From NCBI GenBank assembly GCA_020073665.1, contig JAIQEU010000018.1, forward strand, positions 1 to 64,000: 64,000 nucleotides of DNA. Reading direction: 5' to 3'. Shown here in pieces: positions 8,673 through 17,067 of the stretch; position 1 is the first letter of the stretch, and each line of letters begins with the position of its first letter. The stretch comes from Terriglobia bacterium (lineage in GTDB: Bacteria > Acidobacteriota > Terriglobia > Terriglobales > Acidobacteriaceae). The notes below the pieces were generated by a model that searched no databases, was not told the DNA's origin, and worked only from the letters and a program-made list of their open reading frames with translations. The position numbers and the translations under genes are program-made.

Positions 8673-10136
8673 ATGCGAGGAGCATTCATGAAAATGTTTC
8701 GGACCCTGGGGATCGCGCTTATGGGACTGTTCGTTTGGGTCGGCGCGGCCCAATCACAGACCTGGACACCGCTCACCCATCAACCCACTTTCCAAACCGA
8801 CACCGCCCTGCAGCTTACTGATGGCACCGTGATGGTGCATGAGTATCAGACTCCCAACTGGTGGCGCCTCACGCCCGACAACACCGGTAGTTATGTCAAC
8901 GGCACCTGGTCCAAGATTGCCTCCATGGCTTCAAACTACCTGCCGCTCTACTTCGCTTCCGCTGTGCTGGCCGACGGCAACGTGATCGTCGAAGGCGGCG
9001 AATATGACGGCAGCCACAGCCAGACCAACGATGGTTCATACTATGATTCCGTCCTCAACACCTGGACTCGCATCGCTCCTCCCGCCGGGTGGACTGAAAT
9101 CGGCGATTCCCCAGGCATAGTTCTGCCAACCGGAACCTTCATGCTCGGCGAGAACATGAGCACGAACGCGGCTCTGTTCAACGAAGCCACAAAGACTTGG
9201 ACGACCACCGGCACTGGCAAACAAGATGATTATGAAGAAGAAGGATGGATCCTTCTACCTGATCGAACCGTGCTCACCACCGACGCGATAAAGGAACCAC
9301 ACGCAGAGAAGTACATCTACACCACCGGCACATGGATCAGCGCAAACAGCACCATCGTCCGCCTCGAAGACGGCGGCTCTGAAGAAATCGGCCCCATGGT
9401 GCTCCGTTACGACGGCACCGTTTTCGCCACCGGCGGCAACGCCACCGGCGCAGGTCACACTTCTATCTATCACCCGCCCACCCATCCGCTGCAGCCTGGC
9501 AAGTGGACCCCTGGTCCCGATATGCCCAAGACCAACGACATGGCGGACGCACCCGCATCCATCCTGCCCAACGGCGACGTGCTCTGCGAAATGAGCCCGG
9601 GAATCTTCCAGTCTCCGGTCAGCTTCTACGAATTCGACGGCACCAAGTTCACCCAGGTCCCCAACCCGTCCAATCCCAGCATGACTTCCTACCAGGGACG
9701 CATGCTCGTACTTCCCACCGGCCAGGTACTGTTCCTGGTAGCCGACGGCAACACCATCGACGTGGAAGCGTTCAACGCCACCGGCAATCCCGATCCGTCG
9801 TGGGCACCGACGATTACGAACTTCCCGTCGAGCGTAACGCGCGGAAGCTCCTACATCATCAAAGGCACGCAGTTCAACGGTCTCACCACCGGCGCCAACT
9901 ACGGCGACGATGCCCAGATGGCCACCAACTATCCGCTGGTGAGAATCACCAACGATTCCACCGGACACGTCTTCTACGCCCGCACTCACAACCACAGCAC
10001 CATGGGCGTAGCTACTGGAACCAAGCTGGTTGGCACCCACTTCGATGTGTCGTCCAACACCGAAACCGGCCCCAGCCACCTGGAGGTCGTCGCCAACGGC
10101 ATAGCCTCCACCCCGGTCGCCATCACCGTGAACTAA
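8673..10136 (+). CDS. Secreted kelch-repeat (galactose-oxidase-like beta-propeller) protein
   Basis: 487 aa from ATG 8673 (ribosome site GAGGAAG at 8663) or ATG 8688 (GAGGAG at 8677). A clear signal peptide ends at GAAQSQ. The body is a series of kelch-like blades (AVLADGNVIVEGGEYD, MVLRYDGTVFATGGN, SILPNGDVLCE and LVLPTGQVLFLVAD). These are followed by an Ig-like C-terminal module starting about APTITNFPSSVTRGSSYIIKG, similar to the DUF1929-type end of galactose-oxidase-like proteins. I see no evidence for the copper ligands, so oxidase activity is not claimed. A strong terminator follows. Confidence 0.85.
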   Translation: MRGAFMKMFRTLGIALMGLFVWVGAAQSQTWTPLTHQPTFQTDTALQLTDGTVMVHEYQTPNWWRLTPDNTGSYVNGTWSKIASMASNYLPLYFASAVLADGNVIVEGGEYDGSHSQTNDGSYYDSVLNTWTRIAPPAGWTEIGDSPGIVLPTGTFMLGENMSTNAALFNEATKTWTTTGTGKQDDYEEEGWILLPDRTVLTTDAIKEPHAEKYIYTTGTWISANSTIVRLEDGGSEEIGPMVLRYDGTVFATGGNATGAGHTSIYHPPTHPLQPGKWTPGPDMPKTNDMADAPASILPNGDVLCEMSPGIFQSPVSFYEFDGTKFTQVPNPSNPSMTSYQGRMLVLPTGQVLFLVADGNTIDVEAFNATGNPDPSWAPTITNFPSSVTRGSSYIIKGTQFNGLTTGANYGDDAQMATNYPLVRITNDSTGHVFYARTHNHSTMGVATGTKLVGTHFDVSSNTETGPSHLEVVANGIASTPVAITVN

Positions 10137-10159
10137 GACAGAAATAGTTCTGGAGGGTG

Positions 10160-10191
10160 CCCCGTCCAAGCTCCGCTTGGGCGGGGTTTTT
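10160..10191 (+). terminator. Strong intrinsic terminator made from the GGGTGCCCC repeat
   Basis: A 12-bp stem (CCCCGTCCAAGC paired with GCTTGGGCGGGG, one G-T pair) has a 3-nt loop and is followed by TTTTT. The hairpin is a copy of the repeat family also present near 15950, 16200 and 17840. Confidence 0.85.
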
Positions 10192-10231
10192 CATTGACGC
10201 GGAACAATGCGAGGTTGCAGCCCAAAAGCCA

Positions 10232-10253
10232 AGGGCCGCCCAAAGGCGGCCCT
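10232..10253 (-). terminator. Terminator-like hairpin downstream of the radical SAM gene
   Basis: AGGGCCGCC and GGCGGCCCT form a perfect 9-bp stem with a 4-nt loop. On the minus strand it is followed by GGCTTTT. It lies about 40 nt past the stop of the radical SAM gene. Confidence 0.5.
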
Positions 10254-10290
10254 ATCTTGAAACCAGAAACCCGAAACTAGAAACTGTTAC

Positions 10291-12429
10291 TTAGTCCCCC
10301 GCGACCGGCTCTCCCATCTCGACATTGGTGCCGGGCGCAGGAGCAATCCCGCCATTCCCGTTGGTCGGAGCCAGCGCCCCGAGCGGAATAAACCCGTTCT
10401 CCGCCACCACCGGCTTCTCTTTCAGAACCACTTCGCGGTACAGCGCCGCCATGCGCGCGTTGTACGCCGGATCTTCTTTCTGCTTGGCGTCGCGCGCCCG
10501 CTTCTTCTCTTCCCCGGCATTCTTCGCGATCCCCAGTTTGTCCAGATCGTGTTGGATTTCGTTAGTCACGATCTCATCTTTCAGTACCAGCGAATGCGCC
10601 GTCGACTCCATCTTCACATTCTTGCCACCCGCAAAGATCTCATGCCGCCCGTGCTCCTCATACCACTTGGTGAGCGTCGCGGTCATGTGCATCTTCTCGA
10701 TAATGTTGCGCCAGCCCACGCCCGTGTTGTACGCGCAGAAGGAAATTTCTCCTTCTTGCGTGGCGTAAGGAATAATGCACTGCTCCGTCCGCCGGAAGTC
10801 GTAATTGAACAGGTCCTGGAACCACATCCCGGCGATGAACAGGAAATTCCACCGGTCCTGCCGCCGCTTCATCACGTCATCAATCGTCCGGTCCGGCCCC
10901 ACCTTGCCGTAGTTTTTGCCCGTAGCATTGAAGTTCTTATCAAACTTCTTCAAAAGATCCATCATCTTGAAATGCGTCGGCGACTGGAACGGATCGTAGT
11001 TCTTCATGAGGCACAAAGCCATCCCCACAATCGTCAGAAACTTCCCCCGCGCCGCATCATTGACTTTGGCAATATCCTTGGCCAACTGATCGCCCTTCAA
11101 GAAAGCCGTAACCGGCACCGCCTCCTTGGTCTCCTTGTCAATCATCACCGCCATCCCCGTCCCGCAATTCGGATGGCAACCGCAGGAGAGTTGGCCCCAG
11201 TCGTTTTTTACGTCGTTGACGTGCATGAGGTCGGCCCAGTCGGAGAAGGTTCCCATGAAAGAGATGGGGAACCAGTCGCGGGCGGGCTCGCCTAGGCCGG
11301 TTTGATTTTTTACGTCGTGGGCTAAGTGCGAGAGGGTGTAGCGCTGGGCTTGGCGGCGGTCGTCGGTTACGGCTTCGTCACGGCCGGTGAAGCTTACTGG
11401 TTGGAAACTGAGGAAGCCAATGCGCTTGGGATTGTCCAGCGCGAACTTGATGATTCTTCCTACCTGTTCGTTGTTGATGCCGTTTACGATCGTTACTACA
11501 GGAACAATTTCGACGCCTGCGTTGTGCAGGTTTTCGATGGCTTTTAATTTTACGTCAAACAGGTTGCCGACTTTTCTGTGGGCGTTGGCGGCGTTGCCGA
11601 TTCCGTCGAACTGCAGGTAGGCGTAGCGCATGCCGGCTTCGGCGGCTTGCTGGGCGAATTCGAAACTCTTGGCGAACTCGATGCCGTTGGTTGCAGCCTG
11701 CACAGAGTTGTATCCAACTTTGCGGGCGTAGCGGACGGCGTCCAAAAAGTACGGGCTCAACGTGGGCTCACCACCGGAGAACTGCACGCTCATCTGGCGG
11801 CGCGGTTTAATGGTGATGGCGTTGTCGAGCATGGTCTTGATTTCTTCCCAGGTCAATTCGTGGACGAAGCCAACCTGGTTGGCGTCCATGAAGCAGGGAT
11901 CGCACATCATGTTGCAGCGGTTGGTGAGGTCGATGGTGAGCACCGATCCGCGTCCGTACTTCACGGTCGAAGAGCCGTGATGGTGGAGCTTCTCGTCGTT
12001 ATGGGCGACGATGTCGCGGCCGGGGAAAACCTCTTCCAGGTGCTGCGAGAACTCGGTGTCCATGGACATGACATCTTCAAAGTGGCCGTGGGTGGGGCAG
12101 TCCTTGACCATGAGGATCTTGCCGTCACGCTCGATGATCTGGGCCTTGATCTCGCCGACCTTTTCGTTCATCAGAACTTCGTAGGGCAGCTTGCCGTCGA
12201 GAATCTGCTGGCGAATTTCGGGGACACACTTGGGGCAAAGCGAGTCAGTGGTGCGAGGCCAGCCGAGCGGCGGCTTGGTCTTCTGATAAGACTTGAGTAG
12301 TGGCTTGTCGGACCATTTGGGCGTAGGCGACGGGTTCTGCTTAATGCGGTTGAGTCCGTTGAAAACAACCCATGCGCCTTTGGCGGCAACGGTGACGGCT
12401 TTTTCCACATACTTTACGGGCTTATGCAT
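10291..12429 (-). CDS. Radical SAM protein of the tetraether/membrane-spanning lipid synthase-like group (candidate)
   Basis: 712 aa from ATG 12429; the frame extends upstream to 12537 but that part translates a repeat-like inverted sequence. The radical SAM cluster motif CNMMCDPC (CxxxCxxC) is near residue 171, followed by SGGEPTLSP. N-terminal to it are extra cysteine motifs, LCPKC near 63 and CPTHGHFEDV near 111, and further cysteines (SCGCHPNCG) lie after the barrel. This arrangement, together with the length, is what I recall for the MJ0619/Tes-type enzymes that couple lipid tails in archaea and for their bacterial relatives, proposed to make membrane-spanning iso-diabolic acid lipids in Acidobacteriota. 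The radical SAM call is certain; the lipid role is inference. The gene stands alone. Confidence 0.8.
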   Translation of the reverse strand: MHKPVKYVEKAVTVAAKGAWVVFNGLNRIKQNPSPTPKWSDKPLLKSYQKTKPPLGWPRTTDSLCPKCVPEIRQQILDGKLPYEVLMNEKVGEIKAQIIERDGKILMVKDCPTHGHFEDVMSMDTEFSQHLEEVFPGRDIVAHNDEKLHHHGSSTVKYGRGSVLTIDLTNRCNMMCDPCFMDANQVGFVHELTWEEIKTMLDNAITIKPRRQMSVQFSGGEPTLSPYFLDAVRYARKVGYNSVQAATNGIEFAKSFEFAQQAAEAGMRYAYLQFDGIGNAANAHRKVGNLFDVKLKAIENLHNAGVEIVPVVTIVNGINNEQVGRIIKFALDNPKRIGFLSFQPVSFTGRDEAVTDDRRQAQRYTLSHLAHDVKNQTGLGEPARDWFPISFMGTFSDWADLMHVNDVKNDWGQLSCGCHPNCGTGMAVMIDKETKEAVPVTAFLKGDQLAKDIAKVNDAARGKFLTIVGMALCLMKNYDPFQSPTHFKMMDLLKKFDKNFNATGKNYGKVGPDRTIDDVMKRRQDRWNFLFIAGMWFQDLFNYDFRRTEQCIIPYATQEGEISFCAYNTGVGWRNIIEKMHMTATLTKWYEEHGRHEIFAGGKNVKMESTAHSLVLKDEIVTNEIQHDLDKLGIAKNAGEEKKRARDAKQKEDPAYNARMAALYREVVLKEKPVVAENGFIPLGALAPTNGNGGIAPAPGTNVEMGEPVAGD

Positions 12430-12434
12430 TTGAT

Positions 12435-12540
12435 CTCGCTTTCGAAAAACGGTCGTTGGTCTTTGGTCGTTCGTCGTTGGCCTAGACTGTGGCCCAGGGC
12501 CGCTGGTTTTGACCAACGACCAATGACGAACGACCAACTA
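12435..12540. repeat. Imperfect inverted repeat of GGTCGTT-type words
   Basis: The word TTGGTCGTTCGTCGTTGG and its near reverse complement (CCAACGACCAATGACGAACG) occur 40 bp apart, just upstream of the radical SAM start. It is low-complexity, non-coding in character, and could form a long hairpin in the leader. Confidence 0.5.
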
Positions 12541-12752
12541 CACTTTTGAACCCTGGGAGCGCCGGTTAGGCAGTCCCCTGCTTGTCCAATGTTCTGAGGC
12601 TTATGTTATTGAAAGGGCAAGGCCGGGGCACGGGGAATCGGCTGAAAGGGGAAAAATGGGGGTTTAGCGGGGAGGGGGTGCATTGGGCGGGGGTAAAGTA
12701 TTGAAAAGGAAAGGGGTTTGGGCTACGACTGACATGCTGGTGTGCAAGATGG

Positions 12753-13319
12753 TCAGCCGCCGGCAGCGTTGCGTACCTTCTCAAACAGTTGGCGGTCGAT
12801 CGTCGCAAATGCGAAATTATCGCCATCGCCGATGTAGCTCTCTGGACGGACGAGTTCCATCTGTTCCCAAAACATATCGATCCACTGTTGCCGTTTGTAA
12901 GCTTCTTGCTTGATCACATTCCCGTCCGCCTGCGATCCCGCTGCGGTTTGTGCACCGTCTAGCTCTAGCTGGACGGACATCGGCTCAAGTGTGAACGCGG
13001 GGTAATCTATGAAAGCTTCTGGAATTTCAGGTGTTGTTGGGGAAGCGAACACATACCACTCATCGTATTGATCGTGAGGAAGGTCGGCAACTGAATCCAC
13101 ACGAGGACGCATTGCCAGTCTCCCATATTCCTGCCACCCCAGCTTCACCTCCGCCTCAGTGGGCACAAGCGGGCCGGAATCAAAGAGGCTGACGACTAGG
13201 CACTTACCCATCACAACTTCGGGGCAGGTTTCGAGCAGGGCATGAAGGTGAAATCGTCTTGACACCAACCAGTGGTAGGCTCCGTACTGACCCGATGATG
13301 GCGTTACAAGACTAGTCAA
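12753..13319 (-). CDS. Hypothetical protein
   Basis: 188 aa, no signal peptide. It is acidic and aromatic-rich, with words such as HDQYDEWYVFASP and QQWIDMFWEQMELVRPESYIGDGDNFAFATI. I do not recognise a family. Its composition and its position beside a toxin-tail-like fragment are compatible with an immunity-type or other accessory protein, but nothing in the sequence proves this. Confidence 0.55.
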   Translation of the reverse strand: MTSLVTPSSGQYGAYHWLVSRRFHLHALLETCPEVVMGKCLVVSLFDSGPLVPTEAEVKLGWQEYGRLAMRPRVDSVADLPHDQYDEWYVFASPTTPEIPEAFIDYPAFTLEPMSVQLELDGAQTAAGSQADGNVIKQEAYKRQQWIDMFWEQMELVRPESYIGDGDNFAFATIDRQLFEKVRNAAGG

Positions 13320-13463
13320 GAATCGCCTGCTTAGCCTGCAGAATGCAACAACAGTGACTATTCGCGACGGTCACAATCGTTGCCAGCATCATACCTCGAT
13401 TTACCACGACCTAAAAACTGTAGGTGATCCACTTTTACGACATCTCCACCGGACGCACAATTA

Positions 13464-13760
13464 TTACGTTGCCCACCGTTGTTCCGACGGTTCCGTCTCC
13501 TTCGATTTTATCCTTGGTGGCGGCGGATTGAGGGGCACTACGGGTTGCGCCTTTCCTCTTTTCCCAGTCTTAGGATCCGCCCTGTGTTCGTGGGGATTAG
13601 TGTGACCCTGGGCTCTTCGCCCAGGCCCATGATCGGTGTGGTCGATCGTTTTCACTTCTTTCCCGTTGGCATCGAATTCACGCGACTGCGGATAAGAAGT
13701 GCCCGGCCTGTCGTGGCTCTGACGTGTACCCAATTGTGTATGTGCTGCCGGGTGCCCCAC
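13464..13760 (-). pseudogene. Fragment resembling the tail of a polymorphic/Rhs-type toxin
   Basis: An open frame of 98 codons whose middle reads EFDANGKEVKTIDHTDHG and then HTNPHEHRADPKTGKRG. This is close to short C-terminal modules that I recall at the ends of Rhs or other polymorphic toxins (FDxxGxxVxxIDxTDHG...HxNPHxH). No complete upstream protein exists: the 5' part runs into a GGGTGCCCC repeat copy. It is best read as a leftover gene end; a short independent gene cannot be excluded. Confidence 0.3.
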
Positions 13761-13880
13761 ACAATTCTAAAGGCTCTGAACAGCCGCCGAAGTATAACTC
13801 AAAACCATGTCGGGGGTGCCCCACTTCATTCGCGGTTTTTGCGAATGAGTGGGCGCGGTCGCAATTGGATCGCGACACTG
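13745..13880. repeat. Partial, diverged copy of the 273-bp MITE-like repeat
   Basis: It begins with GCCGGGTGCCCCACACAATT and matches the first half of the full repeats, including the TTCATTCGCGGTTTTTGCGA hairpin, then diverges. Confidence 0.7.
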
Positions 13881-13961
13881 GTCACAGACAGAATCCCACC
13901 TCTATGCATACGCTGAGCGGGTGCCTCAAGGATTGCATCGTATCTACGGCGTGCACCACCT

Positions 13962-14234
13962 GCCGGGTGCCCCACACAATCCCGGGCACACTCAAAGAGC
14001 CGCCGAAGTATAACTCAAAACCATCTTGGGGGTGCCCCACTTCATTCGCGGTTTTTGCGAATGAGTGGGTGCAGTCGTAATCGCGTCGCAATGCCGGTCG
14101 AGCACAATCGATTGGGGCGGCGAAGTAATGCATTCCTCCCCCCAGGAAAGTCCAGAAATGGGAGAGAGTCGCCCACTCATTCGCAAAGTACGCGAATGAA
14201 TGGGGCACCCCCGAGATTGTCCGGGGCACCCGGC
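13962..14234. mobile_element. MITE-like element, full copy 1 (273 bp)
   Basis: The ends are imperfect terminal inverted repeats: the left end GCCGGGTGCCCCACACAATC and the reverse complement of the right end agree at about 19 of 22 positions. A longer internal inverted repeat surrounds ATTCGCG...CGCGAAT. It has no coding capacity. A copy of the same length, identical apart from one base I noticed, lies at 15085-15357. Confidence 0.75.
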
Positions 14235-14377
14235 ACAGGATTCTTCCCCATTTTCTTCGGCGAAATCATGTTCAATTTCGTGACGGATTCAGGGAAGCAG
14301 TTCAACCCGGACAGAGATGATAGCGAGGGGTTCCCCTATTCGCTGTCTCCTCTCATTTTTCACTGAAACGTGCAATG

Positions 14378-15046
14378 TTAATTGGTAGGTCGCTTGAGGG
14401 GATGTGTTTTCCGGCTCGTCACCGATAGCAAGTAGTCTGGCAACTCGGCCATTCTGTAGAGCTTCTTGCCGATAACCGAACTGGGGCTCTCTACTCTGAA
14501 TTCACCAATCCAGTTTTCAACCGAGTCCTCTCCAAGCACTTGGTCAAGATATAGCGAGACAGCCCGTAATGCCGAATCGCGATCGGAACGTGAAAGCTGA
14601 TCATCGACAACGACCAAGTCAAGTCTGCCACTCTGACTTTGCTCCAAAGGAACGAATTTCCATTCTATCGTCTCAAAGACTTCACCGCTGTCCGGCATTC
14701 GGACAACGCCTGGAGCGGGCCGTGAGGGCCGCGCAGAGTACAGTTCCCACGTTCCTAAACCGGCCGGTGCTAGACCAATCATGAGTTCAGCAAGCTCCCG
14801 AAGTCGTGGGTTGCCTTCTCCAGATATGGCAAATAGGTACGGTTTATTCTTGCCGGGGCCTATTTCCCAAGCGAGTTCCGGCTCAATTCTATCGAGTTCT
14901 CGATTGACTTCCGCGGCAAGCTCTTCCAAAAAACCAGCAGAATATAAGCCTTTGAGCCTCTCCGCGTTAGCAGCAAACCAACGCCAGAATCGACTGATGG
15001 CCTGACTTGAGGATTGTTCACTGGTTCTAGTGGCCACTGGCTGCAT
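14378..15046 (-). CDS. Hypothetical protein between two MITE-like copies
   Basis: 222 aa from ATG 15046, preceded by GAAGGGA; the frame remains open further up only because it reads through the repeat. It starts with a conserved-looking FWRWFAANAERLKGL segment and continues with EPELAWEIGPG, LFAISGEGNPRLRELAELMI and WELYSARPSRP. I recall this pattern from a widespread family of short cytosolic proteins of unknown function that often lie in toxin-immunity or accessory neighbourhoods. No membrane or signal segment. It is flanked by direct 273-bp repeats and next to toxin-tail debris, which suggests acquired DNA. Confidence 0.65.
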   Translation of the reverse strand: MQPVATRTSEQSSSQAISRFWRWFAANAERLKGLYSAGFLEELAAEVNRELDRIEPELAWEIGPGKNKPYLFAISGEGNPRLRELAELMIGLAPAGLGTWELYSARPSRPAPGVVRMPDSGEVFETIEWKFVPLEQSQSGRLDLVVVDDQLSRSDRDSALRAVSLYLDQVLGEDSVENWIGEFRVESPSSVIGKKLYRMAELPDYLLSVTSRKTHPLKRPTN

Positions 15047-15084
15047 TCCCTTCAGTTCGATACCACACCCTAAGTGCGCATCCG

Positions 15085-15357
15085 GCCGGGTGCCCCACAC
15101 AATCCCGGGCACACTCAAAGAGCCGCCGAAGTATAACTCAAAACCATCTTGGGGGTGCCCCACTTCATTCGCGGTTTTTGCGAATGAGTGGGTGCAGTCG
15201 TAATCGCATCGCAATGCCGGTCGAGCACAATCGATTGGGGCGGCGAAGTAATGCATTCCTCCCCCCAGGAAAGTCCAGAAATGGGAGAGAGTCGCCCACT
15301 CATTCGCAAAGTACGCGAATGAATGGGGCACCCCCGAGATTGTCCGGGGCACCCGGC
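15085..15357. mobile_element. MITE-like element, full copy 2 (273 bp)
   Basis: Same length as copy 1 and essentially identical (A for G within AATCGCATCGC), in the same orientation, on the other side of the 222-aa gene. The 3' 162 bp is tandemly duplicated immediately downstream. Confidence 0.75.
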
Positions 15358-15519
15358 AGTCGTAATCGCATCGCAATGCCGGTCGAGCACAATCGATTGG
15401 GGCGGCGAAGTAATGCATTCCTCCCCCCAGGAAAGTCCAGAAATGGGAGAGAGTCGCCCACTCATTCGCAAAGTACGCGAATGAATGGGGCACCCCCGAG
15501 ATTGTCCGGGGCACCCGGC
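15358..15519. repeat. Perfect tandem duplication of 162 bp of the MITE-like element
   Basis: 15358-15519 repeats 15196-15357 exactly as far as I can compare by eye. It ends with the CACCCGGC terminus and is followed at once by the truncated DUF1801-like gene end. Confidence 0.85.
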
Positions 15520-15520
15520 T

Positions 15521-15715
15521 GCGTTGCAGGACCCTTTCGGTCTATTCAACTCCAGCCTCGACGGGAATGTCAGGCGCGCCATTGACATCCACGAAGGCGA
15601 CAAGGTCGATGAGGCGGCCTTGAAGGATCTCATCCGCGCTGCCGTGGCGCTCAATCTCAAGGGCAAGAACAAGCCGAAGCCCAAGCCGAAGCCCCGGCGA
15701 ACACCCCCACTCTAA
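15521..15715 (+). pseudogene. 3' remnant of a DUF1801-like gene
   Basis: The frame gives PFGLFNSSLDGNVRRAIDIH followed by EGDKVDEAALKDLIRAAVAL and a Lys/Pro-rich tail. This looks like the C-terminal end of DUF1801 (YdhG-like) proteins; I rely on the recalled LFN-LDG-RRAIDxxEGDxxDExAxKxLIRxAVALN pattern. The 5' part is missing and replaced by the tandem MITE copy, so the gene was cut by the repeat or by a rearrangement at it. Confidence 0.45.
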
Positions 15716-15917
15716 ATTTCGCAAAGAACGCGGAATCTAGAATGGGGCACCGGACAAGCGGGCCGAGTAGCTTCATCGCAGGTCCCGGCCAGATCTCCTC
15801 CCATAAGCCGATGCCGGCACCCGCCCCTTGCAAAAAACGCAAGGAGCGGGGCACCCACGGAATCTTTTTTCTGAATTATTAAGTTCGGCGCTAGGGGTGG
15901 GCCACCCGCCTACTCTG

Positions 15918-15992
15918 GGGATGACAACGTGGTGGGGACAGGTCAACACCCCCGCCCAAGCAGAGCTTGAGCGGGGCACCCTCGGGAGTCGG
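15918..15992. repeat. 75-bp direct repeat, copy 1
   Basis: It begins GGGATGACAACGTGGTGG and contains the CCCCGCCCAAGC...GCTTGAGCGGGG hairpin and CACCCTCGGGAGTCGG. It differs from copy 2 at about three positions. Confidence 0.8.
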
Positions 15993-16154
15993 TGTGATTG
16001 ACGGGGCGGGGGCGGTAGGCAAGTCCCCGCCCTGTCGCTCCAAAAGCGGGAGCGACAAGGACGGGGCATCCGCAAGACGAAGGCATCTCGCGAAGAAGAA
16101 AGTCACACCTTAGGTCGCTGTCGACTCCGCTCAGGGTTGGCTCTCGCTACGCTC

Positions 16155-16229
16155 GGGATGACAACGTGGTGGAGACAGGTCAACACCCCCGCCCAAGCGG
16201 AGCTTGAACGGGGCACCCTCGGGAGTCGG
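16155..16229. repeat. 75-bp direct repeat, copy 2
   Basis: Same length and orientation as the copy at 15918; about 72 of 75 bases identical. It ends just downstream of the stop of the minus-strand endonuclease-like gene. Confidence 0.8.
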
Positions 16230-16253
16230 AATGAATTGCCAGGACGGGCTCGG

Positions 16254-16874
16254 CTACTTCTTGTCAGTTAGGGTTTGGACTCGCTTGGACCACTGGGTCA
16301 TGATGCGCTCGATCCGGGACTGAGGGGAGTCGATTACTGGGTCGGCGTCTTTATTAGTACTAGCGTCCGGTTCGGTTGCTGTTTCGGCGACTGCTTCAGG
16401 GGTGGAACGGGCTTGGCGGCGGTCTTTGGGTGGTTTGGGTTTTTGGAATATGGTCCAGGCTTCGCGGTATTGCTCGAAGCGGGGTTTGCGGGTGTTGCCT
16501 TCGGGATAGAAACGCAGGCTGGCGCTCTGCGGCAGGGCGTGGGCGGGGACTATGTACCAGAGATCGAGGGGGAGTATGTAGGCGACTAAGATGTCTATGT
16601 CGTCGGCGGTGTAGTGGCCTTTTTGTTTACAGTCGGAGTAAGTGGATTGGACCTGATATCCGCCGGCGTTGGTGGATTCGGTGCACTTGATTTGCACGCG
16701 CCAGGTGCAGTGGCCGGCGTCGAGGATGAAGTCGTAGCGCTCGCTGTCTCCCCAGGGCTTGGAGACGGCGAATCCGAGGCCGGCGGCTTTGACGACGAAA
16801 GCGGCTTCGGCGAGTTCTCCGGTGCGCTTGGTGTTGGGATGGCGGCGAGGGAGCGGCTTGGGAGGTTGCGACAT
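16254..16874 (-). CDS. PD-(D/E)XK endonuclease-like protein (group I intron-associated family)
   Basis: 206 aa from ATG 16874, preceded by GGGAG. The N-terminal half has the nuclease-fold pattern GELAEAAFVVKAAGLGFAV, then GDSERYDFILD and VQIKCT. The Glu, Asp and QxK positions match the active-site residues of the PDDEXK_5 type that I associate with group I intron proteins, and free-standing copies are frequent in Acidobacteriota. The C-terminal third (residues 140-206) is charged and low-complexity. No intron or recognisable target is visible here. Confidence 0.75.
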   Translation of the reverse strand: MSQPPKPLPRRHPNTKRTGELAEAAFVVKAAGLGFAVSKPWGDSERYDFILDAGHCTWRVQIKCTESTNAGGYQVQSTYSDCKQKGHYTADDIDILVAYILPLDLWYIVPAHALPQSASLRFYPEGNTRKPRFEQYREAWTIFQKPKPPKDRRQARSTPEAVAETATEPDASTNKDADPVIDSPQSRIERIMTQWSKRVQTLTDKK

Positions 16875-17067
16875 GACGGCTCCCGGGTTGCAGGGAGCTA
16901 TATCAAGAAGATGTATTGTAGCACGATGGGTTAGCTGGGGTGACCACCGGCCTTCCCGCGCCCACCTTTGCAAAAAAAAGCAAAGCTGGGCCGCCCGCCT
17001 AGCTTACGATTTTCCTTGCTTTGCACAAGTCTGAGTGTAAATTGTTGGACTCAAAACGGAGGGACTT

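Larger units (their letters stand above)
15716..16253. other. Repeat-filled intergenic region
   Basis: No gene is supported. It holds an inverted GGTGCCCCATTCTAG-type repeat end (15717-15757), a CCTTGC/GCAAGG hairpin near 15826-15845, and two 75-bp direct repeats (15918-15992 and 16155-16229). Confidence 0.6.

Noticed and set aside
11578-12300. 240-codon plus-strand frame
   Set aside because: Antisense to the radical SAM gene with its cysteine motifs.
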